DNA of 17,863 nucleotides from JBDNIO01 sp041688215 (GCA_041688215.1 JBDNIO010000043.1:1-17863), one strand, 5' to 3'. Shown: positions 1-8,598, counted from the stretch's first letter. Notes: generated by a model not told the origin, from the letters alone. Numbers and translations: made by a program.

Positions 1-183
1 CGCGCGGCAATCCAGGGTACAGGCATCATCAAGTCTATTGTGCCGCAGGTAAGGCTCAGCCTGGCGTGCCGCGTCGGCCTGCGGCCTCCTCGCAAAGACG
101 ATTTCCACCTTGCTCTGTAGCTGCCCACGTTCATTTCGGTTCGTGGCCGACCGATAGGCGGACTGGGGCGCTCGCAATGACGA
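1..183. repeat. Partial copies of a dispersed palindromic intergenic repeat
   Basis: Short blocks here match parts of the complete palindrome at 329-405: a GCGGCAATCCAGGG block near 4-17, a CCTCCTCGCAA block near 87-97 and a CGCTCGCAATGACGAC block near 168-183. They look like a decayed or nested copy, and the left end is cut by the window edge. Related GTCATTGCGAG-type repeats are common in proteobacterial intergenic DNA. I see no coding sequence in this stretch. Confidence 0.5.
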
Positions 184-236
184 CTTTTCGCTTTTTCATG
201 TGGTTGTATAAAGTCCAAACAGAATGACGCACTACA

Positions 237-252
237 CTAGGTGTTCACCTAG
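237..252. repeat. Short perfect inverted repeat CTAGGTG-TT-CACCTAG
   Basis: Seven-base arms separated by TT, lying 244 bases upstream of the OmpA-like gene. It could be an operator or a chance dyad. No T-run follows, so it is not a typical terminator. The rest of 184-495, apart from the repeat at 329-405, shows nothing I can name. Confidence 0.25.
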
Positions 253-328
253 GGACAAGATGTTTCCAAAGCATTGCATTTCCTGATTATGCCTGAAACT
301 CAGCTAAGCCAGAATATGCCAGTTTCTT

Positions 329-405
329 GTCATTGCGAGCGCTGAAAGCGTGCGGCAATCCAGGGTTTTCTAGATTGCCGCGTCGCTAACGCTCCTCGCA
401 ATGAC
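329..405. repeat. Complete palindromic intergenic repeat (about 77 bp)
   Basis: The left arm begins GTCATTGCGAGCG and contains GCGGCAATCCAGGG. The right arm, read in reverse complement, begins GTCATTGCGAGGAGCG and contains GCGGCAATCTAG. The two arms pair along nearly their whole length and would form a long imperfect hairpin. This matches the general form of dispersed palindromic or MITE-like elements found between genes in many proteobacteria. No ORF is present in it. Confidence 0.75.
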
Positions 406-483
406 CCGGGCTGAGCTTGAGGCATAATCAAGTTGTAGTTTGGGCTGATTACATAGACGCATAAGCACGAAAAAGCGTAGTGC

Positions 484-491
484 GGAGGAGG
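484..491 (+). promoter_or_regulatory. Strong ribosome binding site of the OmpA-like gene
   Basis: GGAGGAGG ends four bases before the ATG at 496. It fixes the start of the OmpA-domain gene and suggests efficient translation. Confidence 0.6.
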
Positions 492-495
492 TTAC

Positions 496-1200
496 ATGCG
501 CGAAGCTGTTTGGAAGAAACTGTATACCGGCGTTTTTGGCGTGGTCGGAGTTGCGTTTTTAGTACTGACCCTGTGGTTGCTATTTTGGTTGTTCGGCCCG
601 CTTACACACAAGCAAGCGCCGACATCGCTGGAGCAAGTGCAAGCCTCATCCGCGGCGGCCAAGCCCGAACCCAGGCAATCATCACCACCCGAGGCCGCCA
701 GCGAGTCACAACCGTCGCAACAGGAGCGGGAGCCGGTATCCAGCGATGACACGCCCGAAACGCCCTCCGAGTCTGCCGCCGAGACCAAGACTGCCGACGA
801 TACTGATGGCAAACCCGAACAATCCGGTCCGTCCGAGGCCCTGCTCGAAACCCGTATCTTGTATTTCGAAGCTTATGCCTCCGAGGTAAAACTCGATGCC
901 GATCTGCGTGATTATCTGGATAAAGTCAAAGCCTATCTGGATGACTCGCCTGACTGGCATTTAGCAGTTATCGGTCACAGCGATAGTTCTGGACCCCGTG
1001 AGTTCAATATTGACGTAGCGCGGGAGCGGGCTCGAACGGTGGCTCGGCAGTTACAAAAATACGACTTTTCAGAAGATGATCTGCACGTGGATTCAAAAGG
1101 TCCGGACGAGCCATTGGTGTCCAATGAGACTGAGGAGGGCCGTGCCAAGAATCGGCTGGTCGAGTTGAGTTTGATGCCACCGGAAAACTATGCGGGTTGA
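496..1200 (+). CDS. Membrane-anchored OmpA-family peptidoglycan-binding protein
   Basis: A 234-residue protein with a single hydrophobic segment at about 11-33, then a low-complexity Ala/Pro/Ser/Glu-rich linker at about 40-115, and a C-terminal OmpA-like domain from about 117 to 228. The domain shows the family signatures: GHSDSSG followed by N, then RERARTVARQL, and near the end NETEEGRAKNRLVEL, which includes the Asp and Arg expected to contact peptidoglycan diaminopimelate. The N-terminus looks like an uncleaved inner-membrane anchor rather than a lipoprotein signal, since there is no lipobox Cys. The architecture is that of MotB- or TssL-like periplasmic wall anchors, but no motor or secretion genes lie nearby, so its partner is unknown. 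The ATG is chosen because of the GGAGGAGG just upstream. It stands alone and converges on the phosphatase remnant. Confidence 0.85.
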   Translation: MREAVWKKLYTGVFGVVGVAFLVLTLWLLFWLFGPLTHKQAPTSLEQVQASSAAAKPEPRQSSPPEAASESQPSQQEREPVSSDDTPETPSESAAETKTADDTDGKPEQSGPSEALLETRILYFEAYASEVKLDADLRDYLDKVKAYLDDSPDWHLAVIGHSDSSGPREFNIDVARERARTVARQLQKYDFSEDDLHVDSKGPDEPLVSNETEEGRAKNRLVELSLMPPENYAG

Positions 1201-1201
1201 T

Positions 1202-1459
1202 TTATCCTAATTTGGCCGCGCTAGGTGCCAAGCGGGCCAGTTGCTCAGGAAAACCGCTCCAGGAAGCGAAGGTGCCGTCTGCCTCCAACTCCGCCACAGG
1301 GGTTTGCGAATAGCCAAATTCAGCCAGCAGCACGGGCAAACCTGCGGCGCGGGCGGCCTGTACATCCACGGCATGGTCACCTAAATAGACTGCGTGTTGC
1401 ACAGTTGCGCCCAGTTGCGCCAGGCAAGCGTGTATAGCGTCCGGCGCCAGCTTCAACTG
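1202..1459 (-). pseudogene. 3' remnant of a HAD phosphatase, phosphoglycolate phosphatase-like
   Basis: About 85 C-terminal residues of a HAD-superfamily phosphatase remain. The HAD motif III lysine is followed by APDAI (KLAPDAIHACLAQLG), then comes the motif IV acidic loop VYLGDHAVDVQAARAAG, and the tail ends in a gph-like FGYSQTP region. The N-terminal two thirds, with the catalytic DxDxT nucleophile and the cap domain, are absent. In their place the sequence runs directly into transketolase coding DNA in another frame. Codons upstream of about 1459 in this frame translate to sequence unlike a phosphatase, so the nominal ATG near 1558 is probably not meaningful. Phosphoglycolate phosphatase (cbbZ/gph) is a familiar neighbour of transketolase in Calvin-cycle operons, so a deletion between adjacent genes is the simplest explanation. 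Confidence 0.7.
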
Positions 1460-3350
1460 CCAGGCGCAGGTGAATCTCCGGTGCCAGGACGCTGTCGCGA
1501 TATTTCTGATCTTGCGTGTCGAAGAGTTCAACGCAGGGCATGGACACCACGCGCACATGGCGGTCTTGTCCGTTCAGCGTCTGTGCGGCTGCCATGGCAA
1601 GGGCTACTTCGGAGCCGGTTGCAATAACCAAGGCTTCGGGTGCGGATTCCGGCTCGAGCAGAACGTAGCCGCCGCGCTGGATCGCATTCATTTGCTGCTG
1701 ATTGCGGGTCTGGTGCGCCACGTCCTGACGCGTCAACACCAGTGCTGTCGGCCCGGTATCGCGTGCAATTGCGGCTGCCCAGGCGGCGGCGGTTTCGACC
1801 GCGTCGGCCGGGCGCCAGACATGCAGATTCGGGATTAAGCGCAGGCTGGCGACGTGTTCCACCGCCTGATGGGTGGGGCCGTCTTCGCCCAGGCCGATGG
1901 AATCGTGGGTATAGACCAGGATATTGCGCAGGCCCATGAGCGCGGCCATGCGCACCGCGTTGCGGGCGTAATCCGAAAACGTCAGAAAGGTTGCGCAGAA
2001 CGGGATAAACCCGCCGTGCAGCGCAATACCGTTGGCGATGGCGGTCATGCCGAACTCGCGCACACCGTAATGGATGTAGTTGCCGGCGGCGACATCGGCA
2101 TTCAGGACCTGATGGCCTTGCCAGTCGGTGGCGTTGGAGCCGGACAGGTCGGCCGAGCCGCCTAATAATTCCGGTAATGCGGGCGCGAACGCTTCGATGC
2201 TGGCTTTGGACGCCTTGCGGGTCGCGCTATCGGCGCCCTCGGCCTGTGTCTGGTGAACGTGAGCGCGCGCCAGGCCGGCCCAATCCTGGGGCAACCTGCC
2301 GGCCAAGCGACGATCAAATTCCGCCACGGCCTCCGGAAAGCTCTGGCCGTAGCGGCGATGCAAATCGTTCCAGTCGTGTTCGAGGCGCGCACCGTGTTCG
2401 CGTTTATCCCAGCCCGCATAAATCGGCTCAGGTACGGAAAATGCGGTTTCGTCTGGCCAATCCAGGGCTTGGCGCGCCAGCGCGACTTCCTCGGCACCCA
2501 GCGCCGCGCCGTGGGCATCGCTGGTGCCCTGTTTATTGGGCGCACCGCGGCCGATTATGGTCTTGCAGCAGATCAGCGTGGGCCGGTCAGGCACGCCGTG
2601 CGCGGCGTCAATCGCCTGTTTGATGGATTCGCCGTCGTGACCGTCGCCTTCGGATAATACCTGCCAGCCATAGGCGCTAAAACGCCGCGGGGTATCCTCG
2701 GAAAACCAGCCGTCGACCTCGCCATCAATCGAGATGCCGTTATCATCGTAGAACACAATCAGCTTGCCCAGGCGCAAATGCCCGGCAAGCGAACAGGCTT
2801 CGTGCGAGATACCCTCCATCAGGCAGCCATCGCCGACGAAGCAGTAGGTGTGGTGATCGACCAGCGCGTAGTCATCGCGATTGAACCGGGCCGCCAGGTT
2901 GGCTTGCGCAATCGCCATACCCACAGCATTGGCCAGGCCCTGGCCCAGCGGGCCGGTGGTGGTTTCTACTCCGGGCGTGATTCCATATTCAGGATGCCCG
3001 GGCGTGCGCGAGTGGAGCTGTCTGAAATTTTTGATCTGCGCCAGCGGCAAATCAAAACCGGTCAAGTGCAGCAGAGCGTAATGCAACATGCAGCCGTGGC
3101 CGTTGGAGATTACAAACCGGTCACGGTTAGCCCAGTTCGGGTTGGTCGGGTTAAAGCGTAAAAAATCGTGCCACAGGACTTCGGCGATATCCGCCATGCC
3201 CATAGGCATGCCGGGGTGCCCGGAGTTGGCCGCCTGCACCGCGTCCATCGTAAGTATACGAATGGCGTTGGCGCGTTCCTGCCTGGTGGTTTGCGCAGCG
3301 GTTGCCGGCAACGGCGCCACGCCAGCGGATGGGGAATCGGCTTGCACCAC
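1377..3350 (-). CDS. tkt: Transketolase with truncated, replaced C-terminus
   Basis: A thiamine-diphosphate enzyme of the pentose phosphate and Calvin cycles, transferring two-carbon ketol units. In order it has an N-terminal ThDP domain with AANSGHPGMPMG, the GDG...N diphosphate/Mg motif (GDGCLMEGISHEA to YDDNGISIDG), a central pyrimidine domain with the catalytic-type Glu in YGVREFGM, and the HDSIGLGEDGPTHQ substrate loop. Family similarity continues to AVEAG at about residue 635. The next 22 residues (from AGRYTRLPG) are unlike any transketolase and end early, so about 50 usual C-terminal residues are missing. Translation begins at GTG 3350 (GTG-GTG), with AGGAGA about six bases upstream. 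The window has no other transketolase. Whether the protein still folds is uncertain: the active-site domains are present but the C-terminal domain is clipped. Confidence 0.85.
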   Translation of the reverse strand: MVQADSPSAGVAPLPATAAQTTRQERANAIRILTMDAVQAANSGHPGMPMGMADIAEVLWHDFLRFNPTNPNWANRDRFVISNGHGCMLHYALLHLTGFDLPLAQIKNFRQLHSRTPGHPEYGITPGVETTTGPLGQGLANAVGMAIAQANLAARFNRDDYALVDHHTYCFVGDGCLMEGISHEACSLAGHLRLGKLIVFYDDNGISIDGEVDGWFSEDTPRRFSAYGWQVLSEGDGHDGESIKQAIDAAHGVPDRPTLICCKTIIGRGAPNKQGTSDAHGAALGAEEVALARQALDWPDETAFSVPEPIYAGWDKREHGARLEHDWNDLHRRYGQSFPEAVAEFDRRLAGRLPQDWAGLARAHVHQTQAEGADSATRKASKASIEAFAPALPELLGGSADLSGSNATDWQGHQVLNADVAAGNYIHYGVREFGMTAIANGIALHGGFIPFCATFLTFSDYARNAVRMAALMGLRNILVYTHDSIGLGEDGPTHQAVEHVASLRLIPNLHVWRPADAVETAAAWAAAIARDTGPTALVLTRQDVAHQTRNQQQMNAIQRGGYVLLEPESAPEALVIATGSEVALAMAAAQTLNGQDRHVRVVSMPCVELFDTQDQKYRDSVLAPEIHLRLAVEAGAGRYTRLPGATGRNCATRSLFR

Positions 3351-3392
3351 AGCTTTCTCCTGCTTGACGCCGTAGCGATTGCCACCCGTCGT

Positions 3393-3414
3393 ATTGTTCT
3401 AATGGGAGAACAAT
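3393..3414. promoter_or_regulatory. Perfect 8-bp inverted repeat upstream of transketolase
   Basis: ATTGTTCT and AGAACAAT are separated by six bases, 43 bases upstream of the transketolase start and about 83 bases past the end of hypE. It is followed upstream by an AT-rich stretch at about 3430-3482 that could hold a minus-strand promoter. It contains a T-N11-A arrangement compatible with a LysR-type (for example CbbR) site. There is no T-run, which makes an intrinsic terminator less likely. Assignment is uncertain. Confidence 0.35.
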
Positions 3415-3496
3415 GTGGCGGAGATTGGCTATAAATTAAAATTAATAATACTTAGGGTAATAATAAAATTAATTTATATAAGAAAGAGCTGAATAG

Positions 3497-4579
3497 TCAG
3501 CAAATTCTGGGCAGTTGCTCGCCTACCAGCATATCCACAATACGTTCGCCGCCGAACGCGGTGTGCATGATGACTGTCGCTTTGGGGGCTTCACTAACCT
3601 CGCCGATTATGGCGGAATCCTTACCGGCCGGATGGGCGCGCATGGCGGCTAACGCAGCCTTGGCGTGTTCAGCCGGCACCAGTACGACGAGCTTGCCTTC
3701 ATTGGCGAAATACAGCGGGTCCAGGCCCAGGATTTCAGATACGCCTTGCACCGCTTCACGCACGGGGATGGTGGGCTCATCCAGGTTGATGCAGACGTCA
3801 GCGCTTTGCGCAAATTCGTTTAAAACGGTGGCGATGCCTCCGCGTGTGGCGTCCCGTATGCAGTGTACATCCGGGCAGGCGGCCAGGAGCGTTTCGATTA
3901 GGTTAGTGAGTGGGGCGCAATCGCTTTCTATTGGCACATCCAGCGCCAAATCGTCGCGCGCCGCCAGGATCGCAACGCCGTGGTCGCCGATATAGCCGTT
4001 GATGATTACCTTGTCGCCGGGGCGTGCGCGCTCGGCAGCGATATTTACTCCGGTGGGGATGATGCCGACGCCACTGGTGTTGATGAACAATTTATCCGCC
4101 GCTCCGCGGTTCACCACCTTGGTATCGCCGGTTACGATTTGCACACCCGCTGCCTGCGCGGCCCTTTGTATGGACGCGGCAATACGGCGCAAGTCGTCTA
4201 CCGGAAACCCCTCTTCGATAATCACGGCGCAAGACAGATACAGCGGTTTGGCGCCGGATACGGCCAGATCATTCACGGTGCCGTTCACGGCCAGCTCACC
4301 GATATCGCCGCCGGGAAAAAACAGCGGATCGACCACGTAGGAATCGGTGGTGAATGCCAGACGGTCGCCAGCTTGCGCCAGCGCCGCCAGACTAAAACGT
4401 GCCTGGTCTTCCAGCGGCGCCAGGGCGGGGTTGCCGAAGGCGCCGACAAAGACATCATCGATTAGGTCACGCATGGCCTTGCCACCGCTGCCGTGCGCCA
4501 GCGTGATGGTATTGCCGCGCACTTTGCCGCTGCGCTGGCGGATGCGTTGTTCGGGTTTTTCCGGCGCGGGTTCGCTCAT
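3497..4579 (-). CDS. hypE: Hydrogenase maturation factor HypE
   Basis: HypE dehydrates the S-carbamoyl group it receives from HypF to a thiocyanate, providing the CN ligands of the [NiFe] site. The 360-residue protein has the usual PurM/AIR-synthase-like layout: a Gly-rich N-terminus (LAHGSGGKAM), the ATP-site region FTTDSYVVDPLFFPGGDIG and GTVNDLAVSGAKP, GDTKVV, and RDATRGG. It ends in PRIC, with the essential C-terminal Cys as the last residue (C360). The start ATG overlaps the hypD stop (ATGA), implying translational coupling. It is the last gene of the hypFCDE unit, and transketolase follows after 146 bases. Confidence 0.95.
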   Translation of the reverse strand: MSEPAPEKPEQRIRQRSGKVRGNTITLAHGSGGKAMRDLIDDVFVGAFGNPALAPLEDQARFSLAALAQAGDRLAFTTDSYVVDPLFFPGGDIGELAVNGTVNDLAVSGAKPLYLSCAVIIEEGFPVDDLRRIAASIQRAAQAAGVQIVTGDTKVVNRGAADKLFINTSGVGIIPTGVNIAAERARPGDKVIINGYIGDHGVAILAARDDLALDVPIESDCAPLTNLIETLLAACPDVHCIRDATRGGIATVLNEFAQSADVCINLDEPTIPVREAVQGVSEILGLDPLYFANEGKLVVLVPAEHAKAALAAMRAHPAGKDSAIIGEVSEAPKATVIMHTAFGGERIVDMLVGEQLPRIC

Positions 4580-5739
4580 GCTCGTTGTGCTTCGGCGGCT
4601 TGCTCGCGTTTTTTCAGGATTTCGGCCAGATCTATACGGCCGTAGTTATATACCGCTGCGCAAGCGCCTTCACTGGCAACCATTAGCGAACCCATCGGCG
4701 TTTCCGGCGTGCAGGCGGTACCGAATATCTTGCACTGCCAGGGCTTGATCACGCCTTTTAACACTTCGCCGCACTGGCAAGATTTGGGATCCGCGATTTT
4801 TAGATTGGGTACGGAGTATTTCAGTTCAGCATCGAAGCTGGCGTATTTGGCGCGTAGCTTTACGCCGGAGTGGTCGATCGAGCCGAGCCCGCGCCATTCG
4901 AAGAACTCGCGCAGTTCAAATACCGTTTGCACCGCGTCCAGGGCTGGGTTGTTGCCGTCGTCGGGCACCACACGCTGGTACTGGTTTTCGACTTCGCAGC
5001 GGCCTTCGGCCATTTGCTTCAAGAGCATCCAGATGGATTGCAGAATATCCAGCGGTTCGAAGCCGGAGATTACTAGCGGTTTTTGGTAGTGCCCGGCAAT
5101 AAACTCATAAGGCGCGCTGCCGATGACCATGCTCACATGGCCGGGGCCGAGAAAGCCGTCCAGGGTCAACTCTGGGGAATCCAGAATGGCTTTAATGGTC
5201 GGGATTATGGTGATGTGGTTACAAAAGACCGCGAAATTGTCGATGTTTTCCGCTTCGGCGCGCAGCACAGTTAATGCGGTGCTGGGCATGGTGGTTTCAA
5301 AGCCCAGCGCAAAAAACACTACTTCACGCTCAGGATTGTCGCGCGCGATTTTAAGCGCATCCAAGGGCGAGTAAACCATGCGAATATCGGCGCCTTCGGC
5401 CTTGGCTTGCAACAGGCTTTTCTTTGAACCGGGCACGCGCATGGCGTCGCCAAAGGTGGTGAAAATAACATTCGGGTGTTCGGCCAAGGCAATGCAATCA
5501 TCCACGCGGCCCATGGGCAAAACGCATACCGGGCAGCCCGGGCCGTGCACCAGTTCAATCGTGTCTGGCAGCATTTGCTCGATGCCGTATTTGAAGATCG
5601 AATGCGTGTGCCCGCCGCAGACTTCCATCAGTTGCAACGGGCGTGTCTGGCAGCGCGGAATTTGCTGGGTCAACGCGTTGATGTTTTTAAGCAGGGTTTT
5701 TGCTTTGCTCGGATCACGGAATTCGTCAATAAATTTCAT
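4576..5739 (-). CDS. hypD: Hydrogenase maturation factor HypD
   Basis: HypD is the Fe-S scaffold on which, with HypC, the Fe(CN)2CO unit is assembled. The 387-residue protein carries the conserved blocks MEVCGGHTHSI (C41), HGPGCPVCVLP (C69, C72), FTTFGDAMRVPG, and GFETTMPSTA. The C-terminal Cys set CQCGEVLKG and CKIFGTACTPE would ligate the [4Fe-4S] cluster. It lies 44 bases after hypC and overlaps hypE by four bases. Length and motifs are normal for the family. The ribosome binding site is weak, so the ATG was chosen from the typical MKFIDEFRDP N-terminus. Confidence 0.95.
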   Translation of the reverse strand: MKFIDEFRDPSKAKTLLKNINALTQQIPRCQTRPLQLMEVCGGHTHSIFKYGIEQMLPDTIELVHGPGCPVCVLPMGRVDDCIALAEHPNVIFTTFGDAMRVPGSKKSLLQAKAEGADIRMVYSPLDALKIARDNPEREVVFFALGFETTMPSTALTVLRAEAENIDNFAVFCNHITIIPTIKAILDSPELTLDGFLGPGHVSMVIGSAPYEFIAGHYQKPLVISGFEPLDILQSIWMLLKQMAEGRCEVENQYQRVVPDDGNNPALDAVQTVFELREFFEWRGLGSIDHSGVKLRAKYASFDAELKYSVPNLKIADPKSCQCGEVLKGVIKPWQCKIFGTACTPETPMGSLMVASEGACAAVYNYGRIDLAEILKKREQAAEAQRA

Positions 5740-5783
5740 ATTTTCGGCCTGTATGCGCTAGGAATCTAGTGTGAGGAGGGTAT

Positions 5784-6071
5784 TCACGCGGCGGCCCCGC
5801 TGCTACTCACCAGCTCCTGGAGTTCGCCTTCGATTTCACCCAGTTCGGTGAGTAGTGCCAGGGTGGCCGCGGCCTCTTGCTCGTCGATACGGCTCATGGC
5901 GAAACCGACATGCACTAATACCCAATCGCCCATGCAGTCGTTCGCAGTATGGGTTTTATCGACGACACAGGCGATGTTTATTTTGCGCTTGATGCCACCG
6001 ATCTCGACGGTGGCGATATTGTGTTCGGGGTCGTTGATTTCAACGATGCGTCCGGGGATGCCTACACACAT
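5784..6071 (-). CDS. hypC: Hydrogenase maturation chaperone HypC
   Basis: A small chaperone that carries the Fe(CN)2CO unit with HypD and delivers it to the hydrogenase large-subunit precursor. The 95-residue protein begins MCVGIPG, with the essential Cys at position 2 after Met removal. It continues with the OB-fold-like strands TVEIGGIKRKINIACV and the family stretch GDWVLVHVGFAMSRIDEQEA. A GAGAGG ribosome site lies about nine bases upstream. It sits 32 bases after hypF. Only one hypC/hupF-type gene is present, so it may serve the adjacent hydrogenase. Confidence 0.95.
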   Translation of the reverse strand: MCVGIPGRIVEINDPEHNIATVEIGGIKRKINIACVVDKTHTANDCMGDWVLVHVGFAMSRIDEQEAAATLALLTELGEIEGELQELVSSSGAAA

Positions 6072-6103
6072 AATGATTGCCTCTCGTATTTCACTGCTAT
6101 TAT

Positions 6104-8503
6104 TTAATCTTTGTGGGCGTTGCGAATTTGGCGGGCCGCTGCGACCGTTGCCTGACCCAGGCTGAGCCCGCCGTCGTTGCTCGGAACCTGGCTGTGGCTG
6201 AATACCTCGAAACCCGCAGATTGCATTTTTGTGATCAGTGCTTCCAGCAGGGTAGCATTTTGGAATACCCCGCCGGACAGCGCGATTCGTTTGCCGATTG
6301 CCGGAGTGTTGGTCTTTAATATTCGCAGCATTTCCAGAATTACCTCGGCCAGGCCGTTGTGGAAACGGGCGGCGATGACACCTGCATCGGTATTCGCCGC
6401 CAAGTCATCCAGTATGGCCTGCCATAGCGATTTTGTTGTTATTAATACTAACCCCTCGCCGCCCTCGGGCGCAACTACTTTGAACGGGTAGGCCTCGCCG
6501 CGGGTGAGCGTGGCAGCGTCGATGCAGGCTTCCAGCTCTATCGCGGCCTGTCCTTCGTAATTAATACTGTGGCGCACGCCCGCCAGTGCGGATACGGCGT
6601 CGAAAAGGCGGCCGCAGGCGCTGGATTCCGGGCTGTTCAGGCCAGTGTCGAGCATACGCTCCAGGATGGCCAGCGGTTTGTCCATCATGGCCTGCATGAA
6701 CGGCGTGCCGGCGTATTGTTTTGCCAATAGCGGCCAATCGAAGTGCTGGTGCAATGCGGCGTAGGCAATACGCCAGGGTTCACGTATGGCTTGCGCCGCA
6801 CCGGGCAGCGGCAGCGGCGCAAAACTGCCAATGCGCTGATAGCCGAAATAATCGCTGAGCAAAAACTCGCCGCCCCAAAGCTCGCCGTTGTCGCCCAGGC
6901 CGAGTCCGTCCAGAGCGATGCCCAGCAATGGCGGGGTATTCAGGGGAAGGGCGTTGTCGGCCATGCAGGCCGCGACATGCGCGTGGTGATGCTGAACTTC
7001 GGTAACGGGGAGATTATTGGTCTGCGCCCAGTCCCGGCCGAGCTTGGTGGACAGGTATTCGGGGTGACGATCTGTTACATAGGATTCGGGCTGGTGCTCG
7101 AATAGATTCAGATACAGCGATAGCGTGTCCTGGTAGGCGCGATAGGCGCTGGCGTTTTCCAGATCACCGAGATGTTGCGACAGGATGGCCTCACCGTCGC
7201 GCAGCAGACAAAAGGTATTTTTAAGCTCGCTGCCGAAAGCAAGCAGCGGTCGCGACTGCTCGAAGCCTTGCGGAAGGCGTATCGGCGACGGTGCATAGCC
7301 GCGCGCCCGGCGCAGCAAACGCGGCGTGCCGACAATGCGGCGTACTACCGAATCATCCACACGGTTTATGATTTCACGGTCATGCAGCAACAGCGCATCG
7401 GCAATGCCGGCGAGTTTTTCCCGCGCTGTAGCATTATCAATGCATTGCGGTTCGCTGGAACGGTTGCCGCTGGTAAGGACGATGGCTTCGCCGACGCCGT
7501 CCATCAGCAATTGGTGCAGGGGCGTGTACGGCAACATCACGCCGTACACCCGCAAAGCCGGGGCGATACTCGGCGCGAGTTGCGTATTCGCGCGTGGTGA
7601 CAGCAGCAGGATCGGTGCCTGCGGCGAATCCAGTAATGCCCTGTCTTTTTCGTTTAGCTCGAATAATTCTTGCGCCAGGTCGAGGCTGGGCAGCATTAGC
7701 GCGAAGGGTTTGTCGTAACGCTGTTTGCGCTCGCGTAAGCGGGCAACGGCCGCCTCGTCCCTGGCCAGGCAGGCCAGATGAAAGCCGCCCAAGCCTTTAA
7801 TGGCGACGATGGAACCGTTGCGCAACATTGCCGCGCAGCGGTCAACGGCCGTTTGCGAGGCTTCGGTATCTGTGACGGGGGTATCTGTTATGGGCGCTGT
7901 ACCGTCGCTGCGCTCCAGTGTCAGGTGCGGCCCGCAAACCGGACAGGCGTTGGGTTGGGCGTGGAAACGGCGATCAGCCGGGTCCTCGTATTCGTCGCGG
8001 CATTGCGGGCACAGGGTGAAGCTGCGCATGCTGGTGTTGGCGCGGTCGTAAGGAATGGCATCAATTATCGACAGACGCGGCCCGCAGTGGGTGCAGTTCG
8101 CGAAGGCGTAGTCGTGGCGCCGGTTGGATGCATCGCGGACCTCGGCCCGGCACGCCGCGCAAATGGCGGCGTCCGGACTTACCTGGGTATGCGCAGCGCC
8201 AGCAACGCTGGTGAGAATATGAAAGCCAGGCTCGAACGTATCATGTGTCTCCTGGCGGTGAATATCGTCGATGCGCGCCAACGGCGGTGCCTGTTCGCGC
8301 AGTTGCTGCACGAATTCTGTGATCACTTTTCGCGGCCCCGATACGCGGATAAGCACACCATGCGCATCGTTACGAACGTCTCCCCATAAGCCGAGTGTTT
8401 GTGCCAAACCGAACACGGTTGGTCTCATGCCGACACCCTGAACCCGTCCGCTGACACGGATGTGTTCGCTGGCAAATGTTTCGGGTGAGGTATTTCCTAA
8501 CAC
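6104..8503 (-). CDS. hypF: Carbamoyltransferase HypF
   Basis: HypF turns carbamoyl phosphate and ATP into carbamoyl-AMP and transfers the carbamoyl group to HypE. The 799-residue protein has the full family order. The acylphosphatase domain (IRVSGRVQGVGMRPTV) is followed by two zinc fingers of C-x2-C-x18-C-x2-C type (CAACRAEV with CTHCGPR, then CPQCRDEY with CPVCGP). Next is the YrdC-like domain (NGSIVAIKGLGGFHLAC to VLTSGNRSSEP), and last the Kae1-like domain with HHHAHVAACMAD and ALSGGVFQNATLLEAL. Translation appears to start at GTG 8503 with no good Shine-Dalgarno. It heads the hypFCDE operon and diverges from the MerR gene. hypA and hypB are not in the window. Confidence 0.95.
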   Translation of the reverse strand: MLGNTSPETFASEHIRVSGRVQGVGMRPTVFGLAQTLGLWGDVRNDAHGVLIRVSGPRKVITEFVQQLREQAPPLARIDDIHRQETHDTFEPGFHILTSVAGAAHTQVSPDAAICAACRAEVRDASNRRHDYAFANCTHCGPRLSIIDAIPYDRANTSMRSFTLCPQCRDEYEDPADRRFHAQPNACPVCGPHLTLERSDGTAPITDTPVTDTEASQTAVDRCAAMLRNGSIVAIKGLGGFHLACLARDEAAVARLRERKQRYDKPFALMLPSLDLAQELFELNEKDRALLDSPQAPILLLSPRANTQLAPSIAPALRVYGVMLPYTPLHQLLMDGVGEAIVLTSGNRSSEPQCIDNATAREKLAGIADALLLHDREIINRVDDSVVRRIVGTPRLLRRARGYAPSPIRLPQGFEQSRPLLAFGSELKNTFCLLRDGEAILSQHLGDLENASAYRAYQDTLSLYLNLFEHQPESYVTDRHPEYLSTKLGRDWAQTNNLPVTEVQHHHAHVAACMADNALPLNTPPLLGIALDGLGLGDNGELWGGEFLLSDYFGYQRIGSFAPLPLPGAAQAIREPWRIAYAALHQHFDWPLLAKQYAGTPFMQAMMDKPLAILERMLDTGLNSPESSACGRLFDAVSALAGVRHSINYEGQAAIELEACIDAATLTRGEAYPFKVVAPEGGEGLVLITTKSLWQAILDDLAANTDAGVIAARFHNGLAEVILEMLRILKTNTPAIGKRIALSGGVFQNATLLEALITKMQSAGFEVFSHSQVPSNDGGLSLGQATVAAARQIRNAHKD

Positions 8504-8541
8504 GATATGTGGAAGCTCGATTAATGGTTGTAGTGTTGAGC

Positions 8542-8557
8542 ATATCGAAATCGATAT
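8542..8557. promoter_or_regulatory. Perfect dyad in the hypF/merR divergent intergenic region
   Basis: ATATCGA, AA, then TCGATAT form a perfect seven-base inverted repeat, 39 bases upstream of hypF and 76 bases before the MerR gene. Its position between two divergent starts makes it a candidate operator. It lacks the 19-base promoter-spacer context seen at the MerR-type site at 9095-9125, so its binding protein is unknown. Confidence 0.4.
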
Positions 8558-8569
8558 TTTTGTGGCACC

Positions 8570-8598
8570 TTGGCAACAGGTAATTAATCACGCATATT
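8570..8598 (+). promoter_or_regulatory. Candidate sigma-70 promoter of the MerR-family gene
   Basis: TTGGCA at 8570-8575 and CATATT at 8593-8598 are separated by 17 bases, the standard spacing. They match the consensus at 5 of 6 and 4 of 6 positions. Transcription would begin about 28 bases before the ATG at 8633. Confidence 0.35.

Noticed and set aside
2162..2657. Several overlapping open frames on both strands inside transketolase
   Set aside because: The transketolase motifs fix the true frame; the others are compositional shadows.
8567..8581. ACCT-N7-AGGT as a second MerR operator upstream of merR
   Set aside because: Half-sites are only four bases and the surrounding promoter has a normal 17-base spacer, unlike MerR-activated promoters.
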